Assembly: GCA_013043085.1 (NCBI GenBank)
Contig: JABDOU010000048.1
Span: forward strand, 1-12,231
Length of the DNA: 12,231 nucleotides
Source of the DNA: Acidimicrobiia bacterium
Lineage (GTDB): Bacteria > Actinomycetota > Acidimicrobiia > Spongiisociales > SHLN01
Direction of reading: 5' to 3'
The notes beneath the pieces were generated by a model. That model worked only from the letters and a program-made list of their open reading frames with translations. It did no database searches and was not told the origin of the DNA. Shown here piece by piece: positions 6,229-12,231 of this stretch; positions within the stretch are counted from its first letter, which is position 1, and each line of letters begins with the position of its first letter. The position numbers were made by a program, and so were the translations under genes.

Positions 6229-6654
6229 TCAGGTTCCGACGTCGATCTGTCGGCGGCTGACATCTGGAGGCACCGTTCCCGTTTTCCAGTACGAGATGAA
6301 CAGTCCGACCGCTGACTCGGCCGACCACTTCTCATTGTGATAGATCGAGGTCGAAGCCCGTTGCCAGGTGATGGTGATATCGCAGTTTCCCTGAACCTCA
6401 GCGGACCGACCAAGTACGTAATGCCTGATGCGACCGGCTTCGCCGATTTCACGCATTTCGACGGTGAGGGCATCTGCGCGGCCGGCGCACTGGATGTAGA
6501 TCGGCGATTCAAGAACGGCCTTTCCGCCGTCGTCGAAGCTGGCGTCGCCCGGTATCGCCCAGAGAATGAACGCAAACAGACGCTCGCCATCCATCCTGCC
6601 AAAGGACCCCGACAACTGCTCGATCGGGTCTTCATGAATACGAGGGAAAGCCAT
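6229..6654 (-). CDS. Conserved-looking hypothetical protein, 141 residues
   Basis: I cannot name the family. The protein is soluble, has no signal peptide or membrane helix, and has two Cys (56 and 91). Visible segments are GERLFAFILWAIPGD (23-37), IQCAGRADALTVEMREI (54-70), RHYVLGR (77-83), ITWQRAST (95-102) and LFISYWKTGTVPPD (118-131). The mixed beta-strand pattern and balanced composition argue for a real gene. GGGAG lies 7 nt before ATG 6654; an adjacent ATG at 6657 (4-nt spacing) and a GTG at 6693 are alternatives. It sits between the aldehyde dehydrogenase (111 bp upstream) and the acyl-CoA dehydrogenase (67 bp downstream) on the same strand, so it may be co-transcribed with them. No role in that metabolism can be inferred from sequence alone. 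Confidence 0.7.
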   Translation of the reverse strand: MAFPRIHEDPIEQLSGSFGRMDGERLFAFILWAIPGDASFDDGGKAVLESPIYIQCAGRADALTVEMREIGEAGRIRHYVLGRSAEVQGNCDITITWQRASTSIYHNEKWSAESAVGLFISYWKTGTVPPDVSRRQIDVGT

Positions 6655-6765
6655 CATCGAACTCCCGTTGGTGCACAGCACGTGTCCGGCCACGATCCGT
6701 CCTTCTCCAGTCAGCTGCCTCGATCGGTCGTTGAGCGTAGCGGGCTGAATCCGGCGCCTTCGGTC

Positions 6766-8196
6766 TTAGATCGAGAAGCCGCCGAGTTTGGTTTCGAGAT
6801 ACTCGGCCAGGCCTTCGCGGCCACCTTCGCGGCCGAGGCCACTGTCACCCATGCCTCCGAAGGGAGCCGCGGCGGCAGTGGGGTTGATGTCATTTATGCC
6901 GATGATGCCGAATCGGAGACCTTCGAACATACGCATGGCGGTGGACAGATCATTCGTATAGACGTAGGCCGCGAGACCGTAGCTGGTGTCGTTGGCCAGT
7001 TCCAGAACCGAGGCTTCGTCATCAAACGGGATGATCGGCGCAATCGGGCCGAAGGTCTCCTCCCTATAGATGGCCATTCCCGTATCGACCTCTGACAACA
7101 CAGTCGGCGCATAGAAGTAGCCGTCATTCAGGCCTTCCTCCGTGAGGCGGCTGCCACCCGTGACAAGTTCGGCGCCCTTGTTTACGGCGTCGACAACCTG
7201 GCGTTCAACTTTCTCTAGGGCTGGTGCGTCCACCAGAGGCCCTATCGAGACCCCCTCTTCTAGACCGTTGCCGGCCACCAACTTCCCAACCCGATCGGCC
7301 AGCACCGAGGTGAACTCGTCAACAATTGAACGATGCACGTATATCCGGTTTGGGCTGATGCAGGCCTGACCGGTATTCAAGAACTTGACCAGTGATGCAC
7401 CTTTGGCAGCATGCACCGGATCAGCATCGGGGAACACGACGAACGGTGCGTGGCCGCCAAGCTCCATCGAAACTCTCTTCAGCGAGCGGCCCGCCGCCTC
7501 CCCCAGCATCCGGCCCACCTCGGTTGAACCAGTGAACGTCAACTTACGAATCCGCGGATCCGTGGTGAAGGCCCGACCTACCGGTCCCGGGTCCGACGTT
7601 GTCACCAGATTGGCGACGCCGTCCGGAAACCCGACGTCATCGAGAATCTTGAAAACCTCTATCGCACTTAGCGGCGTTTGCTCGGCCGGCTTCAACACAA
7701 TCGTGCACCCGGCTGCCAAGGCAGGCGCAACTTTTCGAGTGATCATCGACGATGGGTAGTTCCATGGGGTAATGGCACCAACCACCCCGATCGGCTGGTG
7801 TGAGACAATAAATCGTTGATCGGCGCGTGGGGCAGGAATCGTGGCTCCATACACCCTGCGAGCTTCCTCGGCGTACCAGAGGAAGAAATCTGCCGCGTAC
7901 TGCACTTCGTTGCGAGCGGCCTTGAGCGGTTTGCCCTGCTCCTCGGTCATGACTTTGGCCAGGACCTCTTTGCGTTCCATCATCAAGGCATATGCATCAC
8001 GCAGCAACCCGGCCCGCCGATAGGCGGTTGCGCCGGACCAGGCCCCATAGGCTTCGTCGGAGGCTGCTATCGCCCGCTCGATGTCGGCCTGACCATGATC
8101 TGGCACTTCGGCAATCGCCTGGCCGGTTGCCGGGTTGAAAACAGTAAAACTCGATTCGATGACGCTCACCTCGGTTCGTTCTCCGCGTGATGTCAC
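6766..8196 (-). CDS. gabD: NAD(P)-dependent aldehyde dehydrogenase, succinate-semialdehyde dehydrogenase type
   Basis: This is a 476-residue, full-length aldehyde dehydrogenase. Key residues are Asn146 (TPWNYP), Lys169 (LKPAEQTP), the FTGSTEVGR cofactor loop (221-229), general base Glu245 (MELGGHAPF), nucleophile Cys279 (NTGQACISPNR) and Glu380 (EETFGP). The C-terminal GDSGLGREGGREGLAEYLETK block is typical of the succinate-semialdehyde dehydrogenase group, which oxidises succinate semialdehyde to succinate in GABA-type pathways. Related enzymes take glutarate semialdehyde or other aldehydes, so the substrate is not certain. There is no second Cys next to the nucleophile, so the disulfide switch described for the human enzyme is absent. 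GTG 8196 has GGAG 5 nt upstream; a GTG at 8169 is an alternative. It leads the minus-strand run towards the acyl-CoA dehydrogenase. Confidence 0.9.
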   Translation of the reverse strand: MTSRGERTEVSVIESSFTVFNPATGQAIAEVPDHGQADIERAIAASDEAYGAWSGATAYRRAGLLRDAYALMMERKEVLAKVMTEEQGKPLKAARNEVQYAADFFLWYAEEARRVYGATIPAPRADQRFIVSHQPIGVVGAITPWNYPSSMITRKVAPALAAGCTIVLKPAEQTPLSAIEVFKILDDVGFPDGVANLVTTSDPGPVGRAFTTDPRIRKLTFTGSTEVGRMLGEAAGRSLKRVSMELGGHAPFVVFPDADPVHAAKGASLVKFLNTGQACISPNRIYVHRSIVDEFTSVLADRVGKLVAGNGLEEGVSIGPLVDAPALEKVERQVVDAVNKGAELVTGGSRLTEEGLNDGYFYAPTVLSEVDTGMAIYREETFGPIAPIIPFDDEASVLELANDTSYGLAAYVYTNDLSTAMRMFEGLRFGIIGINDINPTAAAAPFGGMGDSGLGREGGREGLAEYLETKLGGFSI

Positions 8197-8276
8197 GGAT
8201 TCTCCATGTCACACGTAATCAGTCGGAGCCTATCTAACCAGTGCGGTATGTTCAGGTCGACTAGCAAGGAGAAATA
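8197..8276. promoter_or_regulatory. Divergent promoter region
   Basis: This 80-bp gap separates the divergent aldehyde dehydrogenase and metallo-beta-lactamase-fold genes, so both promoters should be here or overlap the gene starts. Strong ribosome sites are seen on each side (AAGGAG at 8266-8271 for plus, GGAG for minus). I see no convincing -35/-10 pair. Confidence 0.4.
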
Positions 8277-8894
8277 GTGAGCTTCTATGAAGACGATCGG
8301 GTCGTTGTTCACCGGCTGGTCACCGAACCGATTGAAAACAACGTTTGGATTGTCGCATGCCGGGCCACTGGTGAGGCGGTGATCATCGACGCTGCCGGCG
8401 AGGCGGACCGGATCATCTACGCAGTCAAGCCCTATCAGCCCCGAGCCATTCTCACGACACATGGGCATTTCGACCACGTTGGGGCGGCGCCCGCCGTCAA
8501 AGCGGCGCTCAGTATTCCCCTTTTGATTCACCCGGATGACGAACAGCTCGCACGGCTTTCGGCAGACAGGCCACTCGTAGACGATGAAGTCATACGTCTC
8601 GGCGAACTCACCCTGTCAACTGTGCACACTCCGGGCCATACTCCCGGCTCAACCTGCTTTGTACTGACAACTGATACCGGGGACAAGCTCCTCTTCAGCG
8701 GCGACACGCTCTTTCCGGGCGGTCCCGGCGCCACGAGATCGAAAGAGTCCTCGTTCGAGATGATCATGGATTCGCTGGAACGGAGGTTGTTCACCATGGA
8801 GGATGAAACACGAATCCTCCCCGGACACGGGGAGGATTCGACAATCGGTCGCGAGCGGCCCTCGCTAGGAGAGTGGCGCGCCCGGGGCTGGTAG
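8277..8894 (+). CDS. Metallo-beta-lactamase-fold hydrolase, glyoxalase II-like
   Basis: This is a 205-residue protein with the full metal-binding set: THGHFDH (His62, His64, Asp66, His67), His121 in PGHTPGST, Asp143 in FSGDTLF and His184 in LPGHG. These residues bind two metal ions in hydroxyacylglutathione hydrolases and related thioesterases. The ending (ERPSLGEWRARGW) is common in actinobacterial members whose substrate is unknown; a thioester or lactone hydrolase is plausible. The length is close to the short glyoxalase II-like group and lacks the long C-terminal helical domain of classical GloB. GTG 8277 follows AAGGAG with a 5-nt spacer. Codons 179-188, around the PGHG motif, form a perfect hairpin at nucleotide level. 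It is divergent from the aldehyde dehydrogenase and convergent, 5 bp apart, with the acidic-protein gene. Confidence 0.88.
   Translation: MSFYEDDRVVVHRLVTEPIENNVWIVACRATGEAVIIDAAGEADRIIYAVKPYQPRAILTTHGHFDHVGAAPAVKAALSIPLLIHPDDEQLARLSADRPLVDDEVIRLGELTLSTVHTPGHTPGSTCFVLTTDTGDKLLFSGDTLFPGGPGATRSKESSFEMIMDSLERRLFTMEDETRILPGHGEDSTIGRERPSLGEWRARGW
8811..8840. repeat. Perfect 13-bp inverted repeat inside a coding sequence
   Basis: CGAATCCTCCCCG (8811-8823), loop GACA, then CGGGGAGGATTCG (8828-8840) form a perfect 13-bp stem. It covers exactly ten codons (Arg179 to Ser188) of the metallo-beta-lactamase-fold gene, including the metal-binding PGHG. It begins 84 nt before the last base of the stop codon. 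The plus-strand RNA has no U-tract after it. It could act as an RNA structure or a terminator-like element towards the convergent gene. Confidence 0.75.
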
Positions 8895-8899
8895 GGCTG

Positions 8900-9295
8900 C
8901 TACTTGTTTTTCTTGTCCTTGCCGTGACCCTGGCCGTTCGAACCGGCATCGCTCTTGGCCTTGTCGCGTCCGGACCTGTCATTATCGATTGGCTCGACGT
9001 CAGAAACCGCGTCATCGGATTCAACCGGTCCTTCCGAACCAACCTGAACCTCCGTCTCGACCGCGGCGGAAGCTTCGGCGGCAGTTCCGACGGTCACGGC
9101 CGTATCGCCGTTGGTCGGGGGATCTTCCTCCTGATGCTTTTTTCCGCAATCGGATTGTGCGGCTGCCTTCACGTCACCGCCGTTACGGGCCGCATGGCTG
9201 ACTGTTTTGCCATGGTTTCCTTCCTGGCATTCAACTTCTTCCGGTGGCAGCTCGAGGATGTCGACGAACGCCGACTCCGACAGCAATCCAGACAA
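8900..9295 (-). pseudogene. C-terminal piece of a frameshifted secreted acidic protein
   Basis: About 131 codons are open with TTG as the nearest start-like codon and no ribosome site, so this frame is unlikely to be translated alone. The sequence has Cys23 and Cys50 around NHGKTVSHAARNG, a motif I associate with secreted acidic actinobacterial proteins. An Asp/Glu/Ser-rich low-complexity stretch follows, then a basic tail GQGHGKDKKNK. It joins naturally to the signal-peptide-bearing frame upstream if one T is added to the CTTCTTTG run near 9294-9301, giving a protein of about 204 residues. The function is unknown. It ends 5 bp from the convergent hydrolase gene. Confidence 0.6.
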
Positions 9296-9513
9296 AGAAG
9301 CTGATCTTCGGCAACAACTTCTTCCTTCGCCACTTCGGCTTCCTCGGTGGGGGCGGATTCTTCGGCGGCTATGACTGTGGCTTCTTCAATCACCGGGACC
9401 GGGTCGACCGGTACCTCTTCGGCAACATGGGAAGCCGCAAGGGCCATACCACTCACGCCCAACACCATGGTGGCACTCAACGAGACGGCGCGCATCGAAA
9501 GGAACTTCAGCAT
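9169..9513 (-). CDS. Secreted acidic protein, N-terminal frame (signal peptide), apparently frameshifted
   Basis: The frame starts at ATG 9513 with a strong GAGGAG site 5 nt upstream (9519-9524), and encodes a classical signal peptide (MLKFLSMRAVSLSATMVLG, cleavage probably after ALA at 26). A very acidic Glu/Ala/Val-rich stretch follows to about residue 72 (VAEDQLL). After that the composition changes abruptly to Cys/Arg/Ser-rich (CLDCCRSRRSS), as expected when reading leaves the true frame. The natural continuation is in the overlapping frame ending at 8900. As it stands, the translated product would be 114 residues with an unrelated tail. A sequencing error in the short T run is a real alternative to a mutation. 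Confidence 0.6.
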   Translation of the reverse strand: MLKFLSMRAVSLSATMVLGVSGMALAASHVAEEVPVDPVPVIEEATVIAAEESAPTEEAEVAKEEVVAEDQLLCLDCCRSRRSSTSSSCHRKKLNARKETMAKQSAMRPVTAVT

Positions 9514-9548
9514 CTGGACTCCTCATAGTTGGTTGCTGAAGACCGATA

Positions 9549-9562
9549 TCGGACATATCCGA
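9549..9562. promoter_or_regulatory. Palindromic operator-like site upstream of the acidic-protein gene
   Basis: TCGGA-CATA-TCCGA is an inverted repeat with 5-bp arms, 36 nt upstream of the start at 9513. Its right half is part of TATCCGAA (9556-9563), the octamer that occurs twice more in opposite orientation at 9630-9637 and 9645-9652. The position suits a repressor site near a promoter. Confidence 0.35.
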
Positions 9563-9628
9563 AATAACTTGACGCTTTCTGTGGTGAGAATCGCCACCCT
9601 GGGCGCGCACAAATACCAACGATACGCT

Positions 9629-9658
9629 CTTCGGATAGATGAGCTTCGGATAGATGAG
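9629..9658. repeat. 15-bp tandem direct repeat, two copies
   Basis: CTTCGGATAGATGAG occurs twice without a gap (9629-9643 and 9644-9658), just after the DUF2277 stop and within the 147-bp region upstream of the acidic-protein gene. Each copy contains TTCGGATA, the complement of the TATCCGAA octamer found near 9556. Confidence 0.7.
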
Positions 9659-9660
9659 AC

Positions 9661-9864
9661 TCAGGCGCGCACGACGAGTTCATCGAGCAGCTTTGTACTC
9701 GACTTCGATATCTCCCGCACGGCGCGATCGAAGACTTTCTGGTTCGCCTGAGACGGTTTCCGATAGCCGCTGATTTTCCTCACGAATTGGAGTGCGGCTG
9801 CCTGAATCTCCTCCTCCGTCGGTCCGTCGTCGATTCCCCTGAGAGTTTTGATGCTTCTACACAT
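9661..9864 (-). CDS. DUF2277 family protein
   Basis: This is a small soluble protein of 67 residues. Its beginning MCRSIKTLRG, the middle EEEIQAAALQFVRKISGYRKPSQAN and the end of the helix (FDRAVREI...LLDELVVRA) match my memory of DUF2277, a short bacterial family of unknown function that starts MCR.IKTLRG. I choose ATG 9864 because it places this conserved start at residue 1; an ATG at 9888 would add eight residues not typical of the family. No Shine-Dalgarno is seen before 9864, but TAGCGT lies 7 nt upstream, as in a leaderless transcript. It follows the subtilase on the same strand with a 27-bp gap. The protein has one Cys (Cys2). Confidence 0.88.
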   Translation of the reverse strand: MCRSIKTLRGIDDGPTEEEIQAAALQFVRKISGYRKPSQANQKVFDRAVREISKSSTKLLDELVVRA

Positions 9865-9871
9865 GGCCAGA

Positions 9872-9877
9872 ACGCTA
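9872..9877 (-). promoter_or_regulatory. Possible -10 element for a leaderless DUF2277 transcript
   Basis: On the minus strand TAGCGT (TAnnnT) ends 7 nt before ATG 9864 and no ribosome site is present. The spacing fits transcription starting at the start codon. Confidence 0.3.
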
Positions 9878-9891
9878 GCGGGGCACATCGA

Positions 9892-12228
9892 TCACGGATA
9901 AACGGTGATTTCCGTACCATCGCTGTCGCCGTCCGAGTCATGATTGTCCGAACCGCTATAGGTCAGGGTCGCATGGTCAATCGACACGACGGCAAATTCG
10001 ATCGATGGCGCATTAGAGCTCTGCCGCCGTGACGTCACGGAGCACGTGCCCGATGCGTCCGTCGTGCAGCTGCGAGTGGTTCCGTCCGACACGGAGAACG
10101 AGACCGTTGCATCCGTTAGGCCACGATCGAGATCATCGTGAACGGCGACATCCACCGAGGCCTGCCATCGGCCCTTTCGGTTCGAAGTCGTCGAACCGTC
10201 CAGGTCGCCGACGTGCGACGTTCCCACTGCCGGAGGTGCCGATTCAACCTCGAAGGTGACCGTGTCGGTATCGGATGCACCCTCGGTGTCGGTTACTACC
10301 AGCGTGATGACGTGGATGCCATCGCTCAGGTGGACACTCGTCGTTTCTCCGGTGGCCAGCTCGGTTCCGTTCTCGGACCAGGCATAGGACAGCGCATCTC
10401 CATCCGGGTCACTCGATCCACTGCCGTCAAGGGTGACCCACTCGGACGGGCTCTGATCGGTGTCGACGACCGTTTGATCCGCACCTGCATCTGCATTGGG
10501 AGGCGAATTGCCCGGTGGAGGGGGCGGGGGTGGAGGAGGCGATCCCGCCAACGGTCCGTAAAACAAATCCACAACGATGTCGCTGCCGATGGTGCTGTAC
10601 GGATAAACCTCGAGCTTGTACGTGCCCGCGGACTGGGCGGTCGCCTGGAGCGTTTCCTGTTGGCCGTGAGCGCCGCAATCTCCTCGAAGCGGGCATTCAC
10701 TCGTCGCTATGATCGCTCCGAATGGATCCAGCAATCGTGCATCGAGATCCGGGCTCCACTCCTGCAAGAGACAGAACAGCACACACACCATCTCGCCTTC
10801 GATGAGGATGGTTGCCGCAATCGGTTCGCCTACGCCGTCGGCTCCGACGATGAATTCATGCGTCCACGTCTTATTTCGTATGACCTTGGCCGTGAAATTC
10901 TCATGGGTCCGGAGTTCGATTCCCCCGTCGCCCGCGCACGCACCCGCGATGGCAGCCGATCCATCGAGTAAACCCGCACCCCAATTGTTGTCTGTCCCGG
11001 TCAAACCCATATCGAGCGCGGTGCCGATCAACATCTCACGAATCTGATCTGGATCGAGATGTGGTGAGCATTGGAGCATGAGGGCGACGGCACCGGCGGT
11101 GAAGGGTGTAGCCATCGATGTTCCGCTCAGGGCGACATATCCGGCCGTCGTGCCGGCGTCGGCAGCCACGATGGCGACGCCCGGAGCAGTGATGTCGGGT
11201 TTTGTCAGCCCGGAAAGTGTTGGCCCTCGGCTTGAGAACGGCGCAAGGTAGGGGCCGTCGGAGATTTTCGACGCGGCGCCAACGGTGAGTGCACCTGAGG
11301 CTGCACCGGGAGCCCCAACCGTCCCGGTTCCGTCGCCCGAATTGCCTGCTGCCACAATCGAGACGACGCCGGCCTGGACTGCTGCGTTCACCGCCTGGCT
11401 CAGACCATCGTTGCCGTCAGACCCTGCCGAGGTACCAAGGCTCATCGAAATGCCGTCGGCGCCGCTGCTCACACACCATTCGATACCCGCAATGATCTGC
11501 GATTCCGTTCCGCTGCCGCTTGCGTTCAATACTTTGCCTGCCATGATTCTTGTTCCCGGAGCAACACCACCATGGGTGACGGCGTCCGCCGAAACTCCCT
11601 CACCGTCTCCTGCCAGGATCGATGCGACGTGGGTGCCGTGACCATGGTCGTCGTATTCGGATGGCTGACCAGAGATGAAGTCTTCCCAATAGTCGACCCC
11701 CGGATCTCTGAATAGCGACTGTGCGTCGAGTTGCTCGTGGCCGAGGTCGATACCTGTATCGAGGACACAGAAATTCACGCCTGCCCCGCTGACAGCAAAC
11801 TCTGCCCTGGCCGCATCAATCCCATATTCACGAGCGGCGTCATCGATGTTGATGGTGACGTCGAAGTCTTCCTCAACTCGGAACACGCCTGGTACCCGCC
11901 CTATGGCATGGGCTTGTGCGGCCGTCATGGTTGCTGCGAACCCGTCAATCAACGAGAAATGGCGACGGATCGTGAAACTGCCCGCTGCTCTTCGCGCCGC
12001 AGCCACATTGGACGGCCCGACCCATGTGACAACGACATCGATCCGCTCCTGCGGCGGCAATTCGGAGAGTTTTGCGGCCAAGTCGTCAGATATTCCGTCG
12101 CCATCGCGATCAATCAACCCTGGTGCTACAGATGGCTGTGCATCCCCGGCGTGGTCAGGGGGCGAGGCGGCTGCCGGCGCCGCCAGCATCGCAACCACCA
12201 TCACAAACGCGATCAACACCCGGTTCAT
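9892..12228 (-). CDS. Secreted multidomain subtilisin-like serine protease (peptidase S8) with PKD and Ig-like domains
   Basis: This 778-residue exported protease begins with a signal peptide (cleavage near residue 21). A Ca-binding-type motif IDRDGDGISDDL (39-50) and an I9-like propeptide (about 62-122) follow. The S8 domain (about 145-430) contains Asp157 (VLDTGID), His197 (DHGHGTHVA), oxyanion Asn296 (AAGNSG) and Ser371 (SGTSMATP), so the triad is complete. After it come a PPC-like beta-domain (about 436-558), nine prolines (564-572), a PKD domain (about 577-662; DGSGSSDPDGD) and an Ig-like domain (about 685-757). The tail is Asp-rich (DNHDSDGDSDGTE). Ten cysteines suggest disulfides. No sortase or membrane anchor is seen, so release or non-covalent wall binding is likely. 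The start has only 3 nt of upstream sequence in the window, so its ribosome site is not visible. Confidence 0.93.
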   Translation of the reverse strand: MNRVLIAFVMVVAMLAAPAAASPPDHAGDAQPSVAPGLIDRDGDGISDDLAAKLSELPPQERIDVVVTWVGPSNVAAARRAAGSFTIRRHFSLIDGFAATMTAAQAHAIGRVPGVFRVEEDFDVTINIDDAAREYGIDAARAEFAVSGAGVNFCVLDTGIDLGHEQLDAQSLFRDPGVDYWEDFISGQPSEYDDHGHGTHVASILAGDGEGVSADAVTHGGVAPGTRIMAGKVLNASGSGTESQIIAGIEWCVSSGADGISMSLGTSAGSDGNDGLSQAVNAAVQAGVVSIVAAGNSGDGTGTVGAPGAASGALTVGAASKISDGPYLAPFSSRGPTLSGLTKPDITAPGVAIVAADAGTTAGYVALSGTSMATPFTAGAVALMLQCSPHLDPDQIREMLIGTALDMGLTGTDNNWGAGLLDGSAAIAGACAGDGGIELRTHENFTAKVIRNKTWTHEFIVGADGVGEPIAATILIEGEMVCVLFCLLQEWSPDLDARLLDPFGAIIATSECPLRGDCGAHGQQETLQATAQSAGTYKLEVYPYSTIGSDIVVDLFYGPLAGSPPPPPPPPPGNSPPNADAGADQTVVDTDQSPSEWVTLDGSGSSDPDGDALSYAWSENGTELATGETTSVHLSDGIHVITLVVTDTEGASDTDTVTFEVESAPPAVGTSHVGDLDGSTTSNRKGRWQASVDVAVHDDLDRGLTDATVSFSVSDGTTRSCTTDASGTCSVTSRRQSSNAPSIEFAVVSIDHATLTYSGSDNHDSDGDSDGTEITVYP
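10513..10539 (-). repeat. Polyproline linker tract
   Basis: Nine consecutive proline codons (residues 564-572 of the protease) join the PPC-like and PKD domains. The plus strand is correspondingly G-rich. The tract acts as a rigid spacer at protein level, and such runs can stall ribosomes without EF-P. Confidence 0.8.
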
Positions 12229-12231
12229 ACC

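Noticed and set aside
6162..6635. N-terminal extension of the acyl-CoA dehydrogenase frame
   Set aside because: The extension overlaps the unknown gene in another frame and does not look like the family; a ribosome site and the conserved start of the family fold are at 6161.
6337..7095. Long plus-strand open frame (252 codons) antisense to the unknown gene and the aldehyde dehydrogenase
   Set aside because: It lies opposite two genes with ribosome sites and recognisable or coherent protein sequence, crosses the boundary between them, and its translation shows no domain pattern.
8873..9304. Plus-strand open frame of 143 codons overlapping the hydrolase end
   Set aside because: It is opposite the acidic-protein gene, starts inside the hydrolase gene and has no domain pattern; the minus strand has a strong ribosome site and signal peptide.
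9602..9672. GGCGCGCAC repeated at 9602-9610 and 9664-9672 as attachment sites
   Set aside because: The copies are only 9 bp, GC-rich, and no integrase or mobile gene is nearby; chance is sufficient.
10513..10539. G-rich plus strand as a G-quadruplex regulator
   Set aside because: It is fully explained by the nine-proline linker codons of the protease.
10138..10971. Plus-strand open frame of 277 codons opposite the subtilase
   Set aside because: The subtilase has complete catalytic motifs and ordered domains on the minus strand; this frame is Arg-rich shadow sequence.

Overview
The window looks like chromosomal DNA from an actinomycete-type bacterium (Actinomycetota, possibly Acidimicrobiia; the class is a guess). 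The reasons are moderately high GC, GTG starts beside strong GGAG-type ribosome sites, several lipoproteins, and families common in that phylum: a DUF2277 protein, a DsbB-like protein, peptidoglycan-binding efflux adaptors and a PKD-containing subtilase. I see no tRNA, rRNA, CRISPR array, insertion sequence or phage gene. Genes are packed tightly; the longest gene-free stretches are 1019-1144 (126 bp) and 9514-9660 (147 bp).

Layout. (1) 1-1018, minus strand: a MacA/RND-type periplasmic adaptor gene interrupted by an in-frame TGA at 116-118; the homologous reading continues in the same frame to the window edge. (2) 1145-5031, plus strand: a compact export and redox cluster. It holds two tandem paralogous lipoproteins with identical cysteine spacing, a DsbB/BdbC-like membrane thiol oxidase, and two tandem paralogous TlpA/thioredoxin-like proteins (WCSHC and WCPNC). 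(3) 5037-8196, minus strand: a metabolic run with a succinate-semialdehyde-type aldehyde dehydrogenase, a 141-residue unknown protein and an acyl-CoA dehydrogenase lacking the usual C-terminal catalytic Glu. (4) 8277-8894, plus strand: a metallo-beta-lactamase-fold hydrolase with a perfect 13-bp hairpin inside its coding sequence. (5) 8900-12228, minus strand: a multidomain secreted subtilase, a small DUF2277 protein and a secreted acidic protein whose gene carries an apparent 1-nt frameshift.

How the genes may work together. The best candidate for an undescribed system is region 2. DsbB-like proteins pass electrons from periplasmic thiol proteins to quinone, and TlpA-like proteins exchange thiols outside the membrane. 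The two neighbouring lipoproteins each keep four non-lipid cysteines at spacings of 102, 42 and 59 residues, so they are natural candidate clients or partners. That link is inferred from gene order and sequence pattern, not shown. Region 3 fits oxidation of carboxylic acid or CoA intermediates. The two broken genes could be real decay or sequencing errors; raw reads would settle it.
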